Assembly (NCBI RefSeq): GCF_002964605.1
Contig: NZ_PQDH01000001.1
Coordinates: 310,001-374,000 of the forward strand
Direction of reading: 5' to 3'
DNA from: Vallitalea okinawensis
GTDB lineage: Bacteria; Bacillota; Clostridia; Lachnospirales; PQDH01
DNA: 64,000 nt
Below are positions 7,374 through 16,114 of this stretch, piece by piece (the stretch's first letter is position 1; every line of letters begins with the position of its first letter). The notes beneath the pieces were generated by a model. The model was not told the DNA's origin and searched no databases. It saw only the letters and a list, made by a program, of their open reading frames with translations. A program made the translations under genes and the position numbers.

Positions 7374-9728
7374 ATGCAAACTTCAAGGTTATGGTACAGA
7401 CAATCTGCTAAAAACTGGAACGAAGCCCTTCCACTAGGTAATGGTCATATGGCTGCTATGGTATACAGCGGTGAGGAGATTGACCGTATTCAATTAAATG
7501 ATGATACTTTATGGTCAGGAATACCTTTTCAACCAACTGAGAAGGATTTAACTGACAAACTAAAAGAGGTAAGATTACTACTCAAACAAGGTGAGTATCT
7601 TAAAGCACAAAAAATTGTCGAAGATCATATGCTTGGTGCATGGAATCAATCTTATATCAGTCTTGGTGAATTACAATTACACCATTATGATACTGCTGGT
7701 GATGTAGAGACTTATCAACGTCAGCTACATATAGATGATGCACGATTAGAGACTAGCTATCGAATAAAAAATTGCCTGTATAAAAGAGAGTATTTTATTT
7801 CAGGTAAAGACGACATCATGGCCATTAAATATACTGCTACAGAAGCTAAGTTGAATGTGGGAATACATTTGGCAAGCTTACTAAAAGATCAAGTTACTGT
7901 TAACGATAATCGCTATGTTTTTAAAGGACATGCCCCTCTTCATATTGAACCAGAATATGCAAACATTACACCTTCAATCAACTGGGATAAAGCAATGTCT
8001 TTTGAATTACAAATACAAGTTGAAACTGATGGTCAAATCATCACAAGAGGCGAAGAGTTAACTGTTCTAGATGCAACAGTAATCGTTTACTATATTACCA
8101 GTGCTACCAGCTACAACGGTTATAATAAAGACCCTCGTCATGAGGGTAAAGATCCATCAGCTGAATGCTCTTCAAAATTGGATAATATTCATAACCTAAC
8201 TTATGAAGAAATATTAAGTCGCCATGTGAGAGACTACCATACTCTTTATAATCGGGTTAATTTTCAATTGGATATTGATGCAAAAGACGATATTCCTACA
8301 GATATTCGAATCAAAAACTATAAAAATGGTGAACAGGATGAATATCTCTTTAAACTACTCTTTGACTTTGGCCGGTATATGGTTATTTCTGGTTCAAGAC
8401 CTGGTACACAGCCACTGACTCTTCAAGGCAAATGGAATAAGGACCTTCGTCCTTATTGGAGTAGCAATTTAACTGTAAATATCAATGTTCAAATGAACTA
8501 TTGGACAGCAGAAAGCTGTAATTTATCCGAATGCCATTCACCACTATTTGATTTACTCAAGGAGATTTCAGAAACTGGACGTTTAACAGCCGACAGTTAC
8601 GGCTGTCGTGGCTGGGCGGCTCATCACAACCTTGACATTTGGCGTAATACCATTGCTACAGGTGAGAAGAACCCTAAACCAGGTAAAGCACGTCATGCTT
8701 TCTGGCCATTCAGTGGCGTATGGTTATGTCAGCATCTATGGGAACGTTATGATTTCACAAGAGATCAGTCCTTCCTAAAAGAAATCGCTTACCCTATTAT
8801 GAAAGATGCAGCTCTTTTCTGTCTTGACTGGTTAGAAGAAGATGAAGACGGAACATTCATGAGTTCACCTTCAACATCACCTGAGAATCAATTTTTTACC
8901 TCAAATGGCAATCAATGTGCTGTAAGTCGCTCTACTACAATGGATATAGCTATGTTTAAAGATTTATTTGGAAACGTTATTGCATCCAGTGAAATCCTAG
9001 ATTTAGATATAGAATTAAGAAATCAATTAATTGATGCTCTTAATCGTTTACCCGACTATCAAATTGGTCAGCACGGACAACTTCAAGAGTGGTATCATGA
9101 TTTTGAAGAGTTTGAGCCAGGACATCGCCACCAGTCTCATTTATTTGCTCTGTATCCAGGTAAAAGCATAACACCACTCAGTACCCCAGAACTTTCTGAT
9201 GCTTGTAAAAAAAGTATAGAAAGACGATTAGAACATGGCGGTGGTTACACTGGCTGGAGTTGTGCATGGATCATTAATCTCTATGCTAGATTATTAAGTA
9301 CTGATGGTGTACATCAATCTCTATCAACACTGATGAGCCATTCCATCTATACCAACATGATGGACGCTCACCCCCCCATGCAAGCTGATGGTAACTACGG
9401 TGCCATAGCTGGAATCACCGAAGCCTTACTTCAAAGTCACGAAGGTTTTATACGCTTTATCCCTGCCCTACCAAAAGTATGGCCAAAAGGCACCATCAAA
9501 GGTCTACGTGCCAGAGGTGGTTTTGAGGTAGCCATGGGATGGGATAATAACCAACTAAGTGAAGCCAAGATAATCTCCTTATGTGGCGAAAAATTAAGCT
9601 TCTACACGGATTCAAATGAAATAATCAAAATCTACAATAAGGATGATGAAGTTGATTATCAGCAAGAAGGTCAAATCATCACATTGAATACTGAGCCAAA
9701 TAAGAGCTATCATATCATCTTCTCTTAA
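7374..9728 (+). CDS. Glycoside hydrolase family 95 (alpha-L-fucosidase type)
   Basis: A 784-residue enzyme without signal peptide, so cytoplasmic. The N-terminal beta-domain starts LWYRQSAKNWNEALPLGNGH, typical of GH95. Catalytic features known from the Bifidobacterium 1,2-alpha-L-fucosidase are present: the NINVQMNYW motif (Asn369 and Asn371), the general acid in SPSTSPEN (Glu504) and the Asp in QADGNYG (Asp672). GH95 enzymes remove alpha-1,2-L-fucose, and some members remove alpha-L-galactose. SD AAGGAGG precedes the ATG by 6 nt. The gene has its own promoter and is flanked by unrelated genes. Cytoplasmic location implies that oligosaccharides are imported first. Confidence 0.94.
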   Translation: MQTSRLWYRQSAKNWNEALPLGNGHMAAMVYSGEEIDRIQLNDDTLWSGIPFQPTEKDLTDKLKEVRLLLKQGEYLKAQKIVEDHMLGAWNQSYISLGELQLHHYDTAGDVETYQRQLHIDDARLETSYRIKNCLYKREYFISGKDDIMAIKYTATEAKLNVGIHLASLLKDQVTVNDNRYVFKGHAPLHIEPEYANITPSINWDKAMSFELQIQVETDGQIITRGEELTVLDATVIVYYITSATSYNGYNKDPRHEGKDPSAECSSKLDNIHNLTYEEILSRHVRDYHTLYNRVNFQLDIDAKDDIPTDIRIKNYKNGEQDEYLFKLLFDFGRYMVISGSRPGTQPLTLQGKWNKDLRPYWSSNLTVNINVQMNYWTAESCNLSECHSPLFDLLKEISETGRLTADSYGCRGWAAHHNLDIWRNTIATGEKNPKPGKARHAFWPFSGVWLCQHLWERYDFTRDQSFLKEIAYPIMKDAALFCLDWLEEDEDGTFMSSPSTSPENQFFTSNGNQCAVSRSTTMDIAMFKDLFGNVIASSEILDLDIELRNQLIDALNRLPDYQIGQHGQLQEWYHDFEEFEPGHRHQSHLFALYPGKSITPLSTPELSDACKKSIERRLEHGGGYTGWSCAWIINLYARLLSTDGVHQSLSTLMSHSIYTNMMDAHPPMQADGNYGAIAGITEALLQSHEGFIRFIPALPKVWPKGTIKGLRARGGFEVAMGWDNNQLSEAKIISLCGEKLSFYTDSNEIIKIYNKDDEVDYQQEGQIITLNTEPNKSYHIIFS

Positions 9729-9793
9729 TTACACTCATAGTGTTTATGTTAGCTCTGAATAACTCTTTAAAAAAGCATACTCCCCTAGCCTAT

Positions 9794-9907
9794 ACAGAAA
9801 GCCTATAGGGGGTTCTATGGAGTAGTGAGCCATGGATGGCGAACCTGGCTGTCTAAGACATGGACGACTTTCCAGCCAGCGCAATAGAACCCTTTATAGG
9901 CTTGACT
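9794..9907 (+). repeat. Structured interspersed repeat, copy A
   Basis: One of three near-complete copies of an element that is G+C-richer than its surroundings. A 20-bp outer stem (9799-9818 with 9884-9903, all paired allowing two G-U) encloses 65 nt with two inner hairpins: GCCA-TGGA-TGGC (9829-9840) and CTGGCTG/CAGCCAG (9845-9851 with 9873-9879) carrying an AAGAC/GACTT extension. The flanks ACAGAAAG and GACT are also conserved. It sits between GH95 and the HAD gene. No U-tract follows, so it is not an ordinary terminator. Confidence 0.85.
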
Positions 9908-9969
9908 CTCTATAGTTACATTATCTTTTAATTTCACCCATTTCTCACTATAATTTTCTACAATTTTTT

Positions 9970-9977
9970 GGTATAAT
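9970..9977 (+). promoter_or_regulatory. Extended -10 promoter of the HAD gene
   Basis: TGGTATAAT at 9969-9977 matches an extended -10 (TGnTATAAT); no good -35 box is visible. The start codon lies 20 nt downstream, with AGGAGGTG between. Confidence 0.55.
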
Positions 9978-9996
9978 AAGCTAGGAGGTGATAGCA

Positions 9997-10602
9997 ATGA
10001 TAAAAAATATTATTTTTGATTTAGGACGAGTTTTACTAACCTTTGATCCAGAAGGCTTTATAGAGAGTAAAGCTGATCTAGCTCCACATAAGGATTTCTT
10101 ATTAGAAAACGTTTTCAAGAATCCTTTATGGATTGAACTAGATCGTGGTACCATGTCAGTCGATGAAGTTGTTCAGAAGATTTCCAGTACTTATCCTGAC
10201 TTAAGAGAAGTTATTAACAGTTGTTTGCATGATTTCAATGAAATGTTTAATGTCATAGAATCATCTGAGAAGATTTTATATGATCTTAAAGAACAAGGCT
10301 ATAATCTATACATATTATCCAATTTTCATGTGGAATCATACGATTATGTTACTAGCCGCTTTAATTTCTTTAAAGCTTTTGATGGCCGCATAATCTCAGC
10401 TTATGTAAAGCAAGTTAAACCTGATCGTGGAATTTACGAGACCTTACTTGTGACATTTGACCTAAAGGCTGAGGAAACATTATTTATTGATGATACACTG
10501 GCAAATATAGAAGGTGCTGCCGAAGTCGGTATTCACGGTATTCACTTATATGATCCAGCCATCTTAGAAAATGCTCTTTCTGAATTTGAAATAGCTGTTT
10601 AA
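9997..10602 (+). CDS. HAD superfamily hydrolase (subfamily IA)
   Basis: A 201-residue haloacid-dehalogenase-fold protein. Motif I is FDLGRVLLTFD (the first Asp replaced in spacing as DLG, as in many YihX-type members), motif II is LSNFH, motif III uses the Lys in VKQVKPDRGIYE, and motif IV is FIDDT. The YihX-like group dephosphorylates sugar phosphates such as alpha-glucose-1-phosphate; the substrate here is not fixed by sequence. ATG at 9997 is chosen over an in-frame GTG at 9988 because the latter overlaps the AGGAGGTG ribosome site. It is monocistronic, with a terminator after it. Confidence 0.88.
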   Translation: MIKNIIFDLGRVLLTFDPEGFIESKADLAPHKDFLLENVFKNPLWIELDRGTMSVDEVVQKISSTYPDLREVINSCLHDFNEMFNVIESSEKILYDLKEQGYNLYILSNFHVESYDYVTSRFNFFKAFDGRIISAYVKQVKPDRGIYETLLVTFDLKAEETLFIDDTLANIEGAAEVGIHGIHLYDPAILENALSEFEIAV

Positions 10603-10616
10603 GTTTAACCTATTAA

Positions 10617-10657
10617 AGGCACATGATAGTCTGTTATATACAGAACTTCATGTGCCT
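10617..10657. terminator. Terminator between HAD gene and kbl
   Basis: A 10-bp stem AGGCACATGA/TCATGTGCCT with a 21-nt loop is followed by CTTTTA on the + strand. It serves the convergent gene pair. Confidence 0.75.
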
Positions 10658-10690
10658 CTTTTACGTCATCACTTTCTTTGTAGCTAAAAC

Positions 10691-11881
10691 TTATATTCCT
10701 AATTCTTCTTTTGCTTCTTTAAATGCTTTAATGGCAAAGTCCAAATCTTCTTTCGTATGCACAGCAGAAATTTGAGTTCGAATTCTTGCTTTTCCTTTTG
10801 GTACAACTGGATAGAAGAATCCTATAACATAAACGCCTTTTTCGAGCATCTTGTCAGCCATTTTAGATGCAACTACTGCATCATATAACATGATTGGAAC
10901 AATGGCATGCTCACCATCTGGTATATCAAATCCAGCATCTCTCATATTTTCTCTAAAATAACGGGTATTCTCTTCTAAACGATCTCTATACTCTGTAGAT
11001 TCCATTAACATATCTAAGATTCTAATAGAGGTAGCTGAGATAGCTGGCGATAATGTATTTGAGAATAAATAAGGTCTAGAGCGTTGACGTAATAAATCAA
11101 TGATTTCTTTACGCCCACTTGTGTAACCACCACTTGCTCCCCCTAATGCCTTACCTAATGTACCTGTAATAATATCAACACGCTCCATCACATGACAATG
11201 TTCATGTGTACCACGACCCTTTTCACCAACAAAGCCAACAGCATGGCTGTCATCTACCATAACCATAGCACCGTATTGATCAGCTAAATCACAGATACCT
11301 TCTAAATTAGCAATAATCCCATCCATTGAGAAAACACCATCAGTTGCAATTAACTTTATTCGAGCTCCTGCTTCGTCGGCTTCCTTCAATTTAGCTTCTA
11401 AGTCAGCCATATCATTATTTTTATAACGGAATCTTTTTGCTTTGCTTAATCGTACCCCATCAATAATGGACGCATGATTAAGTTCATCACTGATAATGGC
11501 ATCATCAGCAGTTAAAATAGTTTCAAATAACCCACCATTAGCATCAAAACATGATGAATATAGAATCGTATCTTCCATCCCTAAGAATTCAGAAATCTTA
11601 TCTTCAAGTTCTTTATGAATTTCTTGAGTTCCACAAATAAATCTTACTGAAGATAGGCCATATCCCCATCGATCATAACTGTCTTTGGCAGCCTTAATGA
11701 CTTCTGGATGATCACAAAGTCCTAAATAATTATTAGCACACATATTTAAAACACCAGGTGTCGTTGTCGTATCAATTCTTCCTGACTGTGGCGTAGTAAT
11801 AATTCTTTCGTTCTTATATAAACCACTTTCTTTAATTTCTTCTAACGTATTTAAATAGATTGCTCTAGATTGATCAAACAT
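10691..11881 (-). CDS. kbl: Glycine C-acetyltransferase (2-amino-3-ketobutyrate CoA ligase)
   Basis: A 396-residue PLP enzyme of the alpha-oxoamine synthase family that cleaves 2-amino-3-oxobutyrate with CoA to glycine and acetyl-CoA. Visible landmarks: the substrate region [10 protein letters not shown] near residue 50, [10 protein letters not shown] (PLP-ring Asp), and [13 protein letters not shown] containing the Schiff-base lysine near 243. It lies 12 bp after tdh in the same direction, so tdh-kbl is an operon degrading threonine. A good SD (AGGAGG) precedes the ATG. The related 8-amino-7-oxononanoate synthase is unlikely given the tdh context. Confidence 0.95.
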   Translation of the reverse strand: MFDQSRAIYLNTLEEIKESGLYKNERIITTPQSGRIDTTTTPGVLNMCANNYLGLCDHPEVIKAAKDSYDRWGYGLSSVRFICGTQEIHKELEDKISEFLGMEDTILYSSCFDANGGLFETILTADDAIISDELNHASIIDGVRLSKAKRFRYKNNDMADLEAKLKEADEAGARIKLIATDGVFSMDGIIANLEGICDLADQYGAMVMVDDSHAVGFVGEKGRGTHEHCHVMERVDIITGTLGKALGGASGGYTSGRKEIIDLLRQRSRPYLFSNTLSPAISATSIRILDMLMESTEYRDRLEENTRYFRENMRDAGFDIPDGEHAIVPIMLYDAVVASKMADKMLEKGVYVIGFFYPVVPKGKARIRTQISAVHTKEDLDFAIKAFKEAKEELGI

Positions 11882-11893
11882 CTTATCTCCTCC

Positions 11894-12934
11894 TTATAAC
11901 CATTCTAAAACTACTTTACCAGATTGACCTGATGACATGATTTCAAAACCTTTTTCAAATTCTGTGTAATGAAATTTATGTGTTATAACAGGTGCAATAT
12001 CAAGACCTGTCTGAATCATTGATGTCATTTTATACCATGTTTCATACATTTCACGACCATAAATTCCTTTAATGGTCAATCCATTAAATACAACTGTATT
12101 CCAATCAATGGTTGTATCAGGGCCTTGTATTCCTAGCATAGCAATCTTACCACCATGCGCCATAGCAGAAAGCATATCGTTGAAAGCTCTTGCATTACCT
12201 GACATCTCAAGACCAACATCAAAACCTTCTTTCATATCTAATTCTTTCATGGCATCATTAATGGAGCTCTTTGATACATTAACAGCTACAGAAGCACCCA
12301 TTTTTTTAGCTAAATCTAAGCGGTAATCATTTAAATCTGTAACAACGATATGACGAGCACCAGCATGCTTTGCTACTGCGGTAGCCATAATACCGATGGG
12401 TCCTGCACCTGTAATGAGTACATCCTCTCCCAATAAATCAAAGGATAAAGCAGTATGTACTGCATTACCAAATGGGTCGAAACAGCTCAACACTTCCATC
12501 GGAATTTTAGGATCACAATGCCATACATTAGTGACAGGAATCGCAAGATACTCAGCAAATGCTCCAGGTCGATTTACTCCGATGCCCATTGTATGAGCAC
12601 ATAAATGACGACGTCCTGCAAGACAGTTACGACAGCGTCCACAAACAAGATGTCCTTCTCCTGAAACCATATCACCAATCTTATAGTCTTTTACATTACT
12701 TCCCATAGCTTCTACAGTTCCCACAAACTCATGTCCAACGGTCATTGGTGTAGGAATGGTTTGCTGAGCCCAATCATCCCATTTGTATATGTGAACATCA
12801 GTACCACAGATAGATGTTTTATGAATTTTTATGAGCACATCATTAATTCCTATTTCTGGAACAAGTACATCCTCTAACCACAATCCTGGTTTTCTGAATT
12901 TTTTGACTAATGCTTTCATTTTTTTTTGCGTCAT
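11894..12934 (-). CDS. tdh: L-threonine 3-dehydrogenase
   Basis: A 346-residue zinc medium-chain dehydrogenase that oxidises L-threonine to 2-amino-3-ketobutyrate with NAD+. The catalytic zinc site is visible as CGTDVHIY and GHEF, the structural zinc site as [15 protein letters not shown], and the nucleotide motif as [14 protein letters not shown]. The start at 12934 follows GGGAGG with 7 nt spacing. It is the first gene of tdh-kbl, with a near-consensus promoter at 13083-13055 and a roughly 110-nt leader holding two strong palindromes, which suggests an operator or attenuation control that I cannot assign. Confidence 0.95.
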   Translation of the reverse strand: MTQKKMKALVKKFRKPGLWLEDVLVPEIGINDVLIKIHKTSICGTDVHIYKWDDWAQQTIPTPMTVGHEFVGTVEAMGSNVKDYKIGDMVSGEGHLVCGRCRNCLAGRRHLCAHTMGIGVNRPGAFAEYLAIPVTNVWHCDPKIPMEVLSCFDPFGNAVHTALSFDLLGEDVLITGAGPIGIMATAVAKHAGARHIVVTDLNDYRLDLAKKMGASVAVNVSKSSINDAMKELDMKEGFDVGLEMSGNARAFNDMLSAMAHGGKIAMLGIQGPDTTIDWNTVVFNGLTIKGIYGREMYETWYKMTSMIQTGLDIAPVITHKFHYTEFEKGFEIMSSGQSGKVVLEWL

Positions 12935-12969
12935 CAAAATTCCTCCCATATCATTCAAATATATGTTGA

Positions 12970-13022
12970 TGATTCAATAATGAATCAAGCTAAATTTATC
13001 AAACTTAGTTCAAATTTTGAAC
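12970..13022 (-). promoter_or_regulatory. Two palindromes in the tdh leader
   Basis: TGATTCA-ATAA-TGAATCA (12970-12987) and GTTCAAA-T-TTTGAAC (13008-13022) are perfect inverted repeats between the promoter and the tdh start. Either may be a protein-binding site; the first could also fold as a 7-bp hairpin. Confidence 0.5.
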
Positions 13023-13054
13023 CTCAAGCTCAATATTCATTAATAGTTACTTAT

Positions 13055-13083
13055 ACTATATATGATGAGTGTCTTTATGTCAA
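13055..13083 (-). promoter_or_regulatory. Promoter of tdh-kbl
   Basis: TTGACA (13083-13078), a 17-nt spacer and TATAGT (13060-13055) form a near-consensus promoter. A third palindrome, GTACTA-aatata-TAGTAC (13103-13120), lies just upstream of it. Confidence 0.75.
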
Positions 13084-13207
13084 GAACATCACGCATACAT
13101 ATGTACTAAATATATAGTACACTTATGCAATACTATCTTTTCTATCATATCTTAGCTGAATACCTCATACAATTCATGGAGACAAGTTTTTGTGAGGAGT
13201 GACATCG

Positions 13208-14167
13208 ATGAAAAACTTCCACCTGCACCTTTTGATTGTGTACATCTTAATATCCGCCACAACATTTACTATTACGGAGCATCAAACTCTTTTTTCTAAC
13301 CTTTCAGAGACCGAAGATGTACAACCTATCATATCCCAGGATTATCAAAGCACTGCAGAATCATATAATCTATTAGTCTTTGAAACAATTCAACAAGATG
13401 AATTTGATGAATTACTTTTAGTTAATACTATGAATCCTATTAGAGTTGATATTAATTCTATGGATATGCTTGCGATAACGTCTGATATGTCCATTAGGAG
13501 TAAATCAGAGGAATACGTCAATCCTGCTTGCTTGAATTCTCTAGAACAACTATTTATTGACGCAAAGAACTTAGGTTATGATGATCTCATAATTAACAGC
13601 GCTTACAGGGACTATCATTCACAAGAAGCTCTTTATAACAACCGTTTGGCAGCCAATTTGAAGCTCTATGATTATGAAACTGCTTTAGCACATACTGACC
13701 AATATGTTGCCATGGCTGGTTACAGTGAACATCAATTAGGGCTTGCCGTGGATATTTCATCAACTGATTTATATAGAAGCTATAATCGCCTTGAAGATAT
13801 TCCTTCCTTTCAATGGCTATACGAAAACTGTTACAAGTATGGTCTATTACTAAGGTATCCAAAAGGCAAAGAGAATATTACTAGTATTGCCTACGAACCA
13901 TGGCATTTTAGATACTTAGGGCAGCCAACAGCTGAATATATTTATATGCAAAATTTATGTTATGAAGAGTACGTTAATCGCCTAAAAGATGAAGAGATCA
14001 TCACCTTCATAGATGAAAACAATGAATCCTACACCATGTATTATATTGATCATCTAGACAGCTATGATTTTTTTGAAATGGGAGTAAACATTAATAATGC
14101 TATTAATATTTCAAAATTGGACAGCTCTTCATACGTCATTGTTGTTTGGAATCATTATACAAATTAG
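13208..14167 (+). CDS. D-alanyl-D-alanine carboxypeptidase, VanY/M15B family
   Basis: A 319-residue protein with an N-terminal hydrophobic segment (residues 5-20, HLLIVYILISATTFTI) that acts as signal or membrane anchor, so the enzyme works outside the membrane. Peptidase M15 motifs are present: SAYRDYHSQEALY, SEHQLGLAVDIS (zinc His and Asp) and EPWHFRYLG (catalytic Glu and zinc His). It would trim the terminal D-Ala from peptidoglycan stems. No vanR/vanS or other resistance genes are nearby, so a housekeeping wall-trimming role is more likely than vancomycin resistance. The ATG at 13208 is favoured (GAGGAG 8 nt upstream) over an in-frame GTG at 13199. Confidence 0.9.
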   Translation: MKNFHLHLLIVYILISATTFTITEHQTLFSNLSETEDVQPIISQDYQSTAESYNLLVFETIQQDEFDELLLVNTMNPIRVDINSMDMLAITSDMSIRSKSEEYVNPACLNSLEQLFIDAKNLGYDDLIINSAYRDYHSQEALYNNRLAANLKLYDYETALAHTDQYVAMAGYSEHQLGLAVDISSTDLYRSYNRLEDIPSFQWLYENCYKYGLLLRYPKGKENITSIAYEPWHFRYLGQPTAEYIYMQNLCYEEYVNRLKDEEIITFIDENNESYTMYYIDHLDSYDFFEMGVNINNAINISKLDSSSYVIVVWNHYTN

Positions 14168-14181
14168 TCACAAACAATACC

Positions 14182-14231
14182 TTGAATTGACTTAAGGTTT
14201 ATGCTAATATACATATATGACACATGTGTCA
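14182..14231 (+). promoter_or_regulatory. Promoter and 14-bp palindromic operator of the SDR gene
   Basis: TTGAAT (14182-14187), a 17-nt spacer and TAATAT (14205-14210) are a plausible promoter. The perfect palindrome TGACACATGTGTCA (14218-14231) covers the expected start site, where a repressor would act. The regulator is not evident in the neighbourhood. Confidence 0.6.
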
Positions 14232-14257
14232 CATTTCATTTTAGGAAGGTGATTTAA

Positions 14258-15124
14258 GTGGATAGAAAAGTATGTATTATTACAGGAGCTAACTCAGGAA
14301 TTGGTAAAGAAGCAGCAATTCAGATAGCTAGAGAAGGTTATCATGTCATTATCGCTTGTCGTAATAAAGAGCGTGGAATTACGGCTTTAGAGGATATTAA
14401 AAGGATTAGCAAGAGTCATGCCATTGAACTTATGCTTTTGGATTTATCTTTGAAATCATCCATTAAGGATTTTGCTGAGGAAGTCCTTCAAAAATATCCT
14501 GTTATCGATGTTCTCATTCATAATGCTGCTATTTTTGATATCACTCAAAAAAGTCCTCGTTATTCTTCAGAAGGTATAGAGACCATTTGGGCAACCAACC
14601 ATATTGGTCCTGTTTATTTAACACTTCTACTCTTAGATGCTATTAAAGCGAGTTCTCAGGGACGTATTTTAACAGTTTCGTCTAAAGGACTGCTCTCCAT
14701 GCCTGGACTTAAAGTAGATTTAAATGATCCTGAATTTAAGAAGCGCAAATTCAATTTAACAAAAGCTTATTATCAATCTAAATTAGCACAAGTTATGTAT
14801 ACCTATTGGTTAGCTAAACAATTAAAGAATACACCAGTCACAGTTAATAGTATACGGGTCACTGCAGTTCAGGTTGATATTAATCGCTATGCTAACTTGT
14901 CAGCGTTCTATAAAAAAATCTATAGCTTAAAAAGTAAATTCTCTTTAACACCTGAGGAAATGGCTAAAACCTATACCTATTTGGCCACTTCTAGTGACGT
15001 TAATCATATATCAGGTTCTTATTTTGATGAAAACAATAAAAAGGTCGGATCTAGCAAATATTCTCATGACTCTGGGCATATAGACGAAATCATGAAACTC
15101 ACTATGTCCTATATAAATCCTTAA
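14258..15124 (+). CDS. Short-chain dehydrogenase/reductase
   Basis: A 288-residue classical SDR resembling the retinol-dehydrogenase/WW-domain-oxidoreductase group. The nucleotide motif TGANSGIG starts at residue 9; ACRNKERG suggests NADP(H) preference by its basic residues; HNAAIFD replaces the NNAG motif; the active site Tyr/Lys is in AYYQSK near 170. The start is GTG at 14258 with AGGAAGGTG upstream. It is a single gene behind a promoter carrying a perfect 14-bp palindrome. The substrate is unknown. Confidence 0.88.
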   Translation: MDRKVCIITGANSGIGKEAAIQIAREGYHVIIACRNKERGITALEDIKRISKSHAIELMLLDLSLKSSIKDFAEEVLQKYPVIDVLIHNAAIFDITQKSPRYSSEGIETIWATNHIGPVYLTLLLLDAIKASSQGRILTVSSKGLLSMPGLKVDLNDPEFKKRKFNLTKAYYQSKLAQVMYTYWLAKQLKNTPVTVNSIRVTAVQVDINRYANLSAFYKKIYSLKSKFSLTPEEMAKTYTYLATSSDVNHISGSYFDENNKKVGSSKYSHDSGHIDEIMKLTMSYINP

Positions 15125-15136
15125 AGCACACATATA

Positions 15137-15168
15137 AAAGACCCATGATAGCGTATTCATGGGTCTTT
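15137..15168. terminator. Terminator between SDR and PII-like gene 2
   Basis: A 12-bp perfect stem AAAGACCCATGA/TCATGGGTCTTT with an 8-nt loop lies between convergent genes; T residues in the arms give U-rich ends in both directions. Confidence 0.8.
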
Positions 15169-15188
15169 AACGTATTCACATAATATCT

Positions 15189-15563
15189 TTATTCAACAAC
15201 TTGTTCTCGAACACCTTTTGTTGTTAGTACTGGTACTGTAAACATGATCCCATCACCTGGCTTATGAGAATCCATGTGTAAGATTACCTCTATCTCATCC
15301 ATCACTCTCTGAGCTTCTTCTTCAGAATTAAGAGCGATGAAAAATGTTTTATTATAATTACGTTTGATGTGGGACATAGAACTTTTATAACTACCTGCAA
15401 TAATAGGTTCATATCCTTGTCCTTTCCCACAGAGATTATAGGAGCCAAATGTGTTCATCAGTGTAAAACGATCAATACCTATTTCTTTCAAACGCTTAAT
15501 AATGGATTTCGTTTTCTTTACACGATTAAGAACAATAAACAGCATGTATCTTTGCTCTACCAT
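15189..15563 (-). CDS. PII-like protein 2 of the antiporter operon
   Basis: A 124-residue protein with the beta-alpha-beta-beta-alpha-beta pattern of the PII superfamily: strand YMLFIVLN, helix with IIKRLKEIGI, strand FTLMNTFG, T-loop-like insert, strand TFFIALN, helix EEEAQRVMDEIEVIL and closing strand GIMFTVPV. It is a paralogue of the gene immediately upstream (15 bp away) and third in an apparent operon behind a CPA2 antiporter. PII-like proteins bind nucleotides and control transporters, so regulation of the antiporter is the natural hypothesis. Canonical GlnB/GlnK signatures, including the T-loop tyrosine, are not seen. ATG at 15563 has GGGGG 6 nt upstream. Confidence 0.75.
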   Translation of the reverse strand: MVEQRYMLFIVLNRVKKTKSIIKRLKEIGIDRFTLMNTFGSYNLCGKGQGYEPIIAGSYKSSMSHIKRNYNKTFFIALNSEEEAQRVMDEIEVILHMDSHKPGDGIMFTVPVLTTKGVREQVVE

Positions 15564-15578
15564 AAGCAGCCCCCATTT

Positions 15579-15986
15579 CTAATAATATTCACTCTCTATT
15601 TCTTGAGCGATGACTTTTTTATTCTCCCTACTCTCAATATGTCGATGTAACTCCCCACCGCGCATATGAGTAACAGGTAGAACAAACATGATTCCTTTAT
15701 TTGGACGCTTCATATCACCACCAAGAATCTTTTCTATATGTTCCATAACTCTTTCAACTTGCTCTTCTCTCTCAATAACGGAGAAAATAGTATTGTTAAA
15801 TTGAGTATCACCTTCTAGTGACTGCATCATACTACTTAAAATAGGAATAGATGTCCTCTTTTGATTGACAGCTTTAGCCCCCATAGAATCTATCACTGTT
15901 GCTCCTCTAATTCCTAATTGATTCATTTTAAATAACACTTCCGATAGGTACTCTCTCTCATTTAAAACAATGAATAATACATACAA
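15579..15986 (-). CDS. PII-like protein 1 of the antiporter operon
   Basis: A 135-residue PII-superfamily protein: strand YVLFIVLN, helix REYLSEVLFKMNQLGI, strand GATVIDSMG, a long T-loop-like region, strand NTIFSVI, helix EEQVERVMEHIEKIL, strand GIMFVLPV. TTG at 15986 is the preferred start, since GAGGAG lies 8 nt before it; an in-frame GTG at 15995 touches the ribosome site. It lies between the antiporter (128 nt upstream) and a second PII-like gene (15 nt downstream). Compared with that paralogue it has a longer, Glu-rich C-terminus. Nucleotide-dependent control of the antiporter is inferred from context only. Confidence 0.75.
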   Translation of the reverse strand: MYVLFIVLNEREYLSEVLFKMNQLGIRGATVIDSMGAKAVNQKRTSIPILSSMMQSLEGDTQFNNTIFSVIEREEQVERVMEHIEKILGGDMKRPNKGIMFVLPVTHMRGGELHRHIESRENKKVIAQEIESEYY

Positions 15987-16114
15987 TCTTACCACTCCTC
16001 AACTAAAGACATTTATGAGTAATAAGCAGCTCATGCTACTTAACTTTAATTCATATTAATCTTACTTTAATATTACACTATTCTGTTACTCTTGTCATTA
16101 AAAAATGCCATCCT

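Noticed and set aside
9794-9907. Known riboswitch (c-di-GMP or similar) for the structured repeat
   Set aside because: Conserved cores of GEMM-I/II, glycine and other tandem riboswitches are absent, and copies lie in orientations not feeding into genes.
13208-14167. VanY-type vancomycin resistance
   Set aside because: The M15B peptidase stands alone without vanR/vanS/vanHAX; a housekeeping carboxypeptidase is the plain reading.
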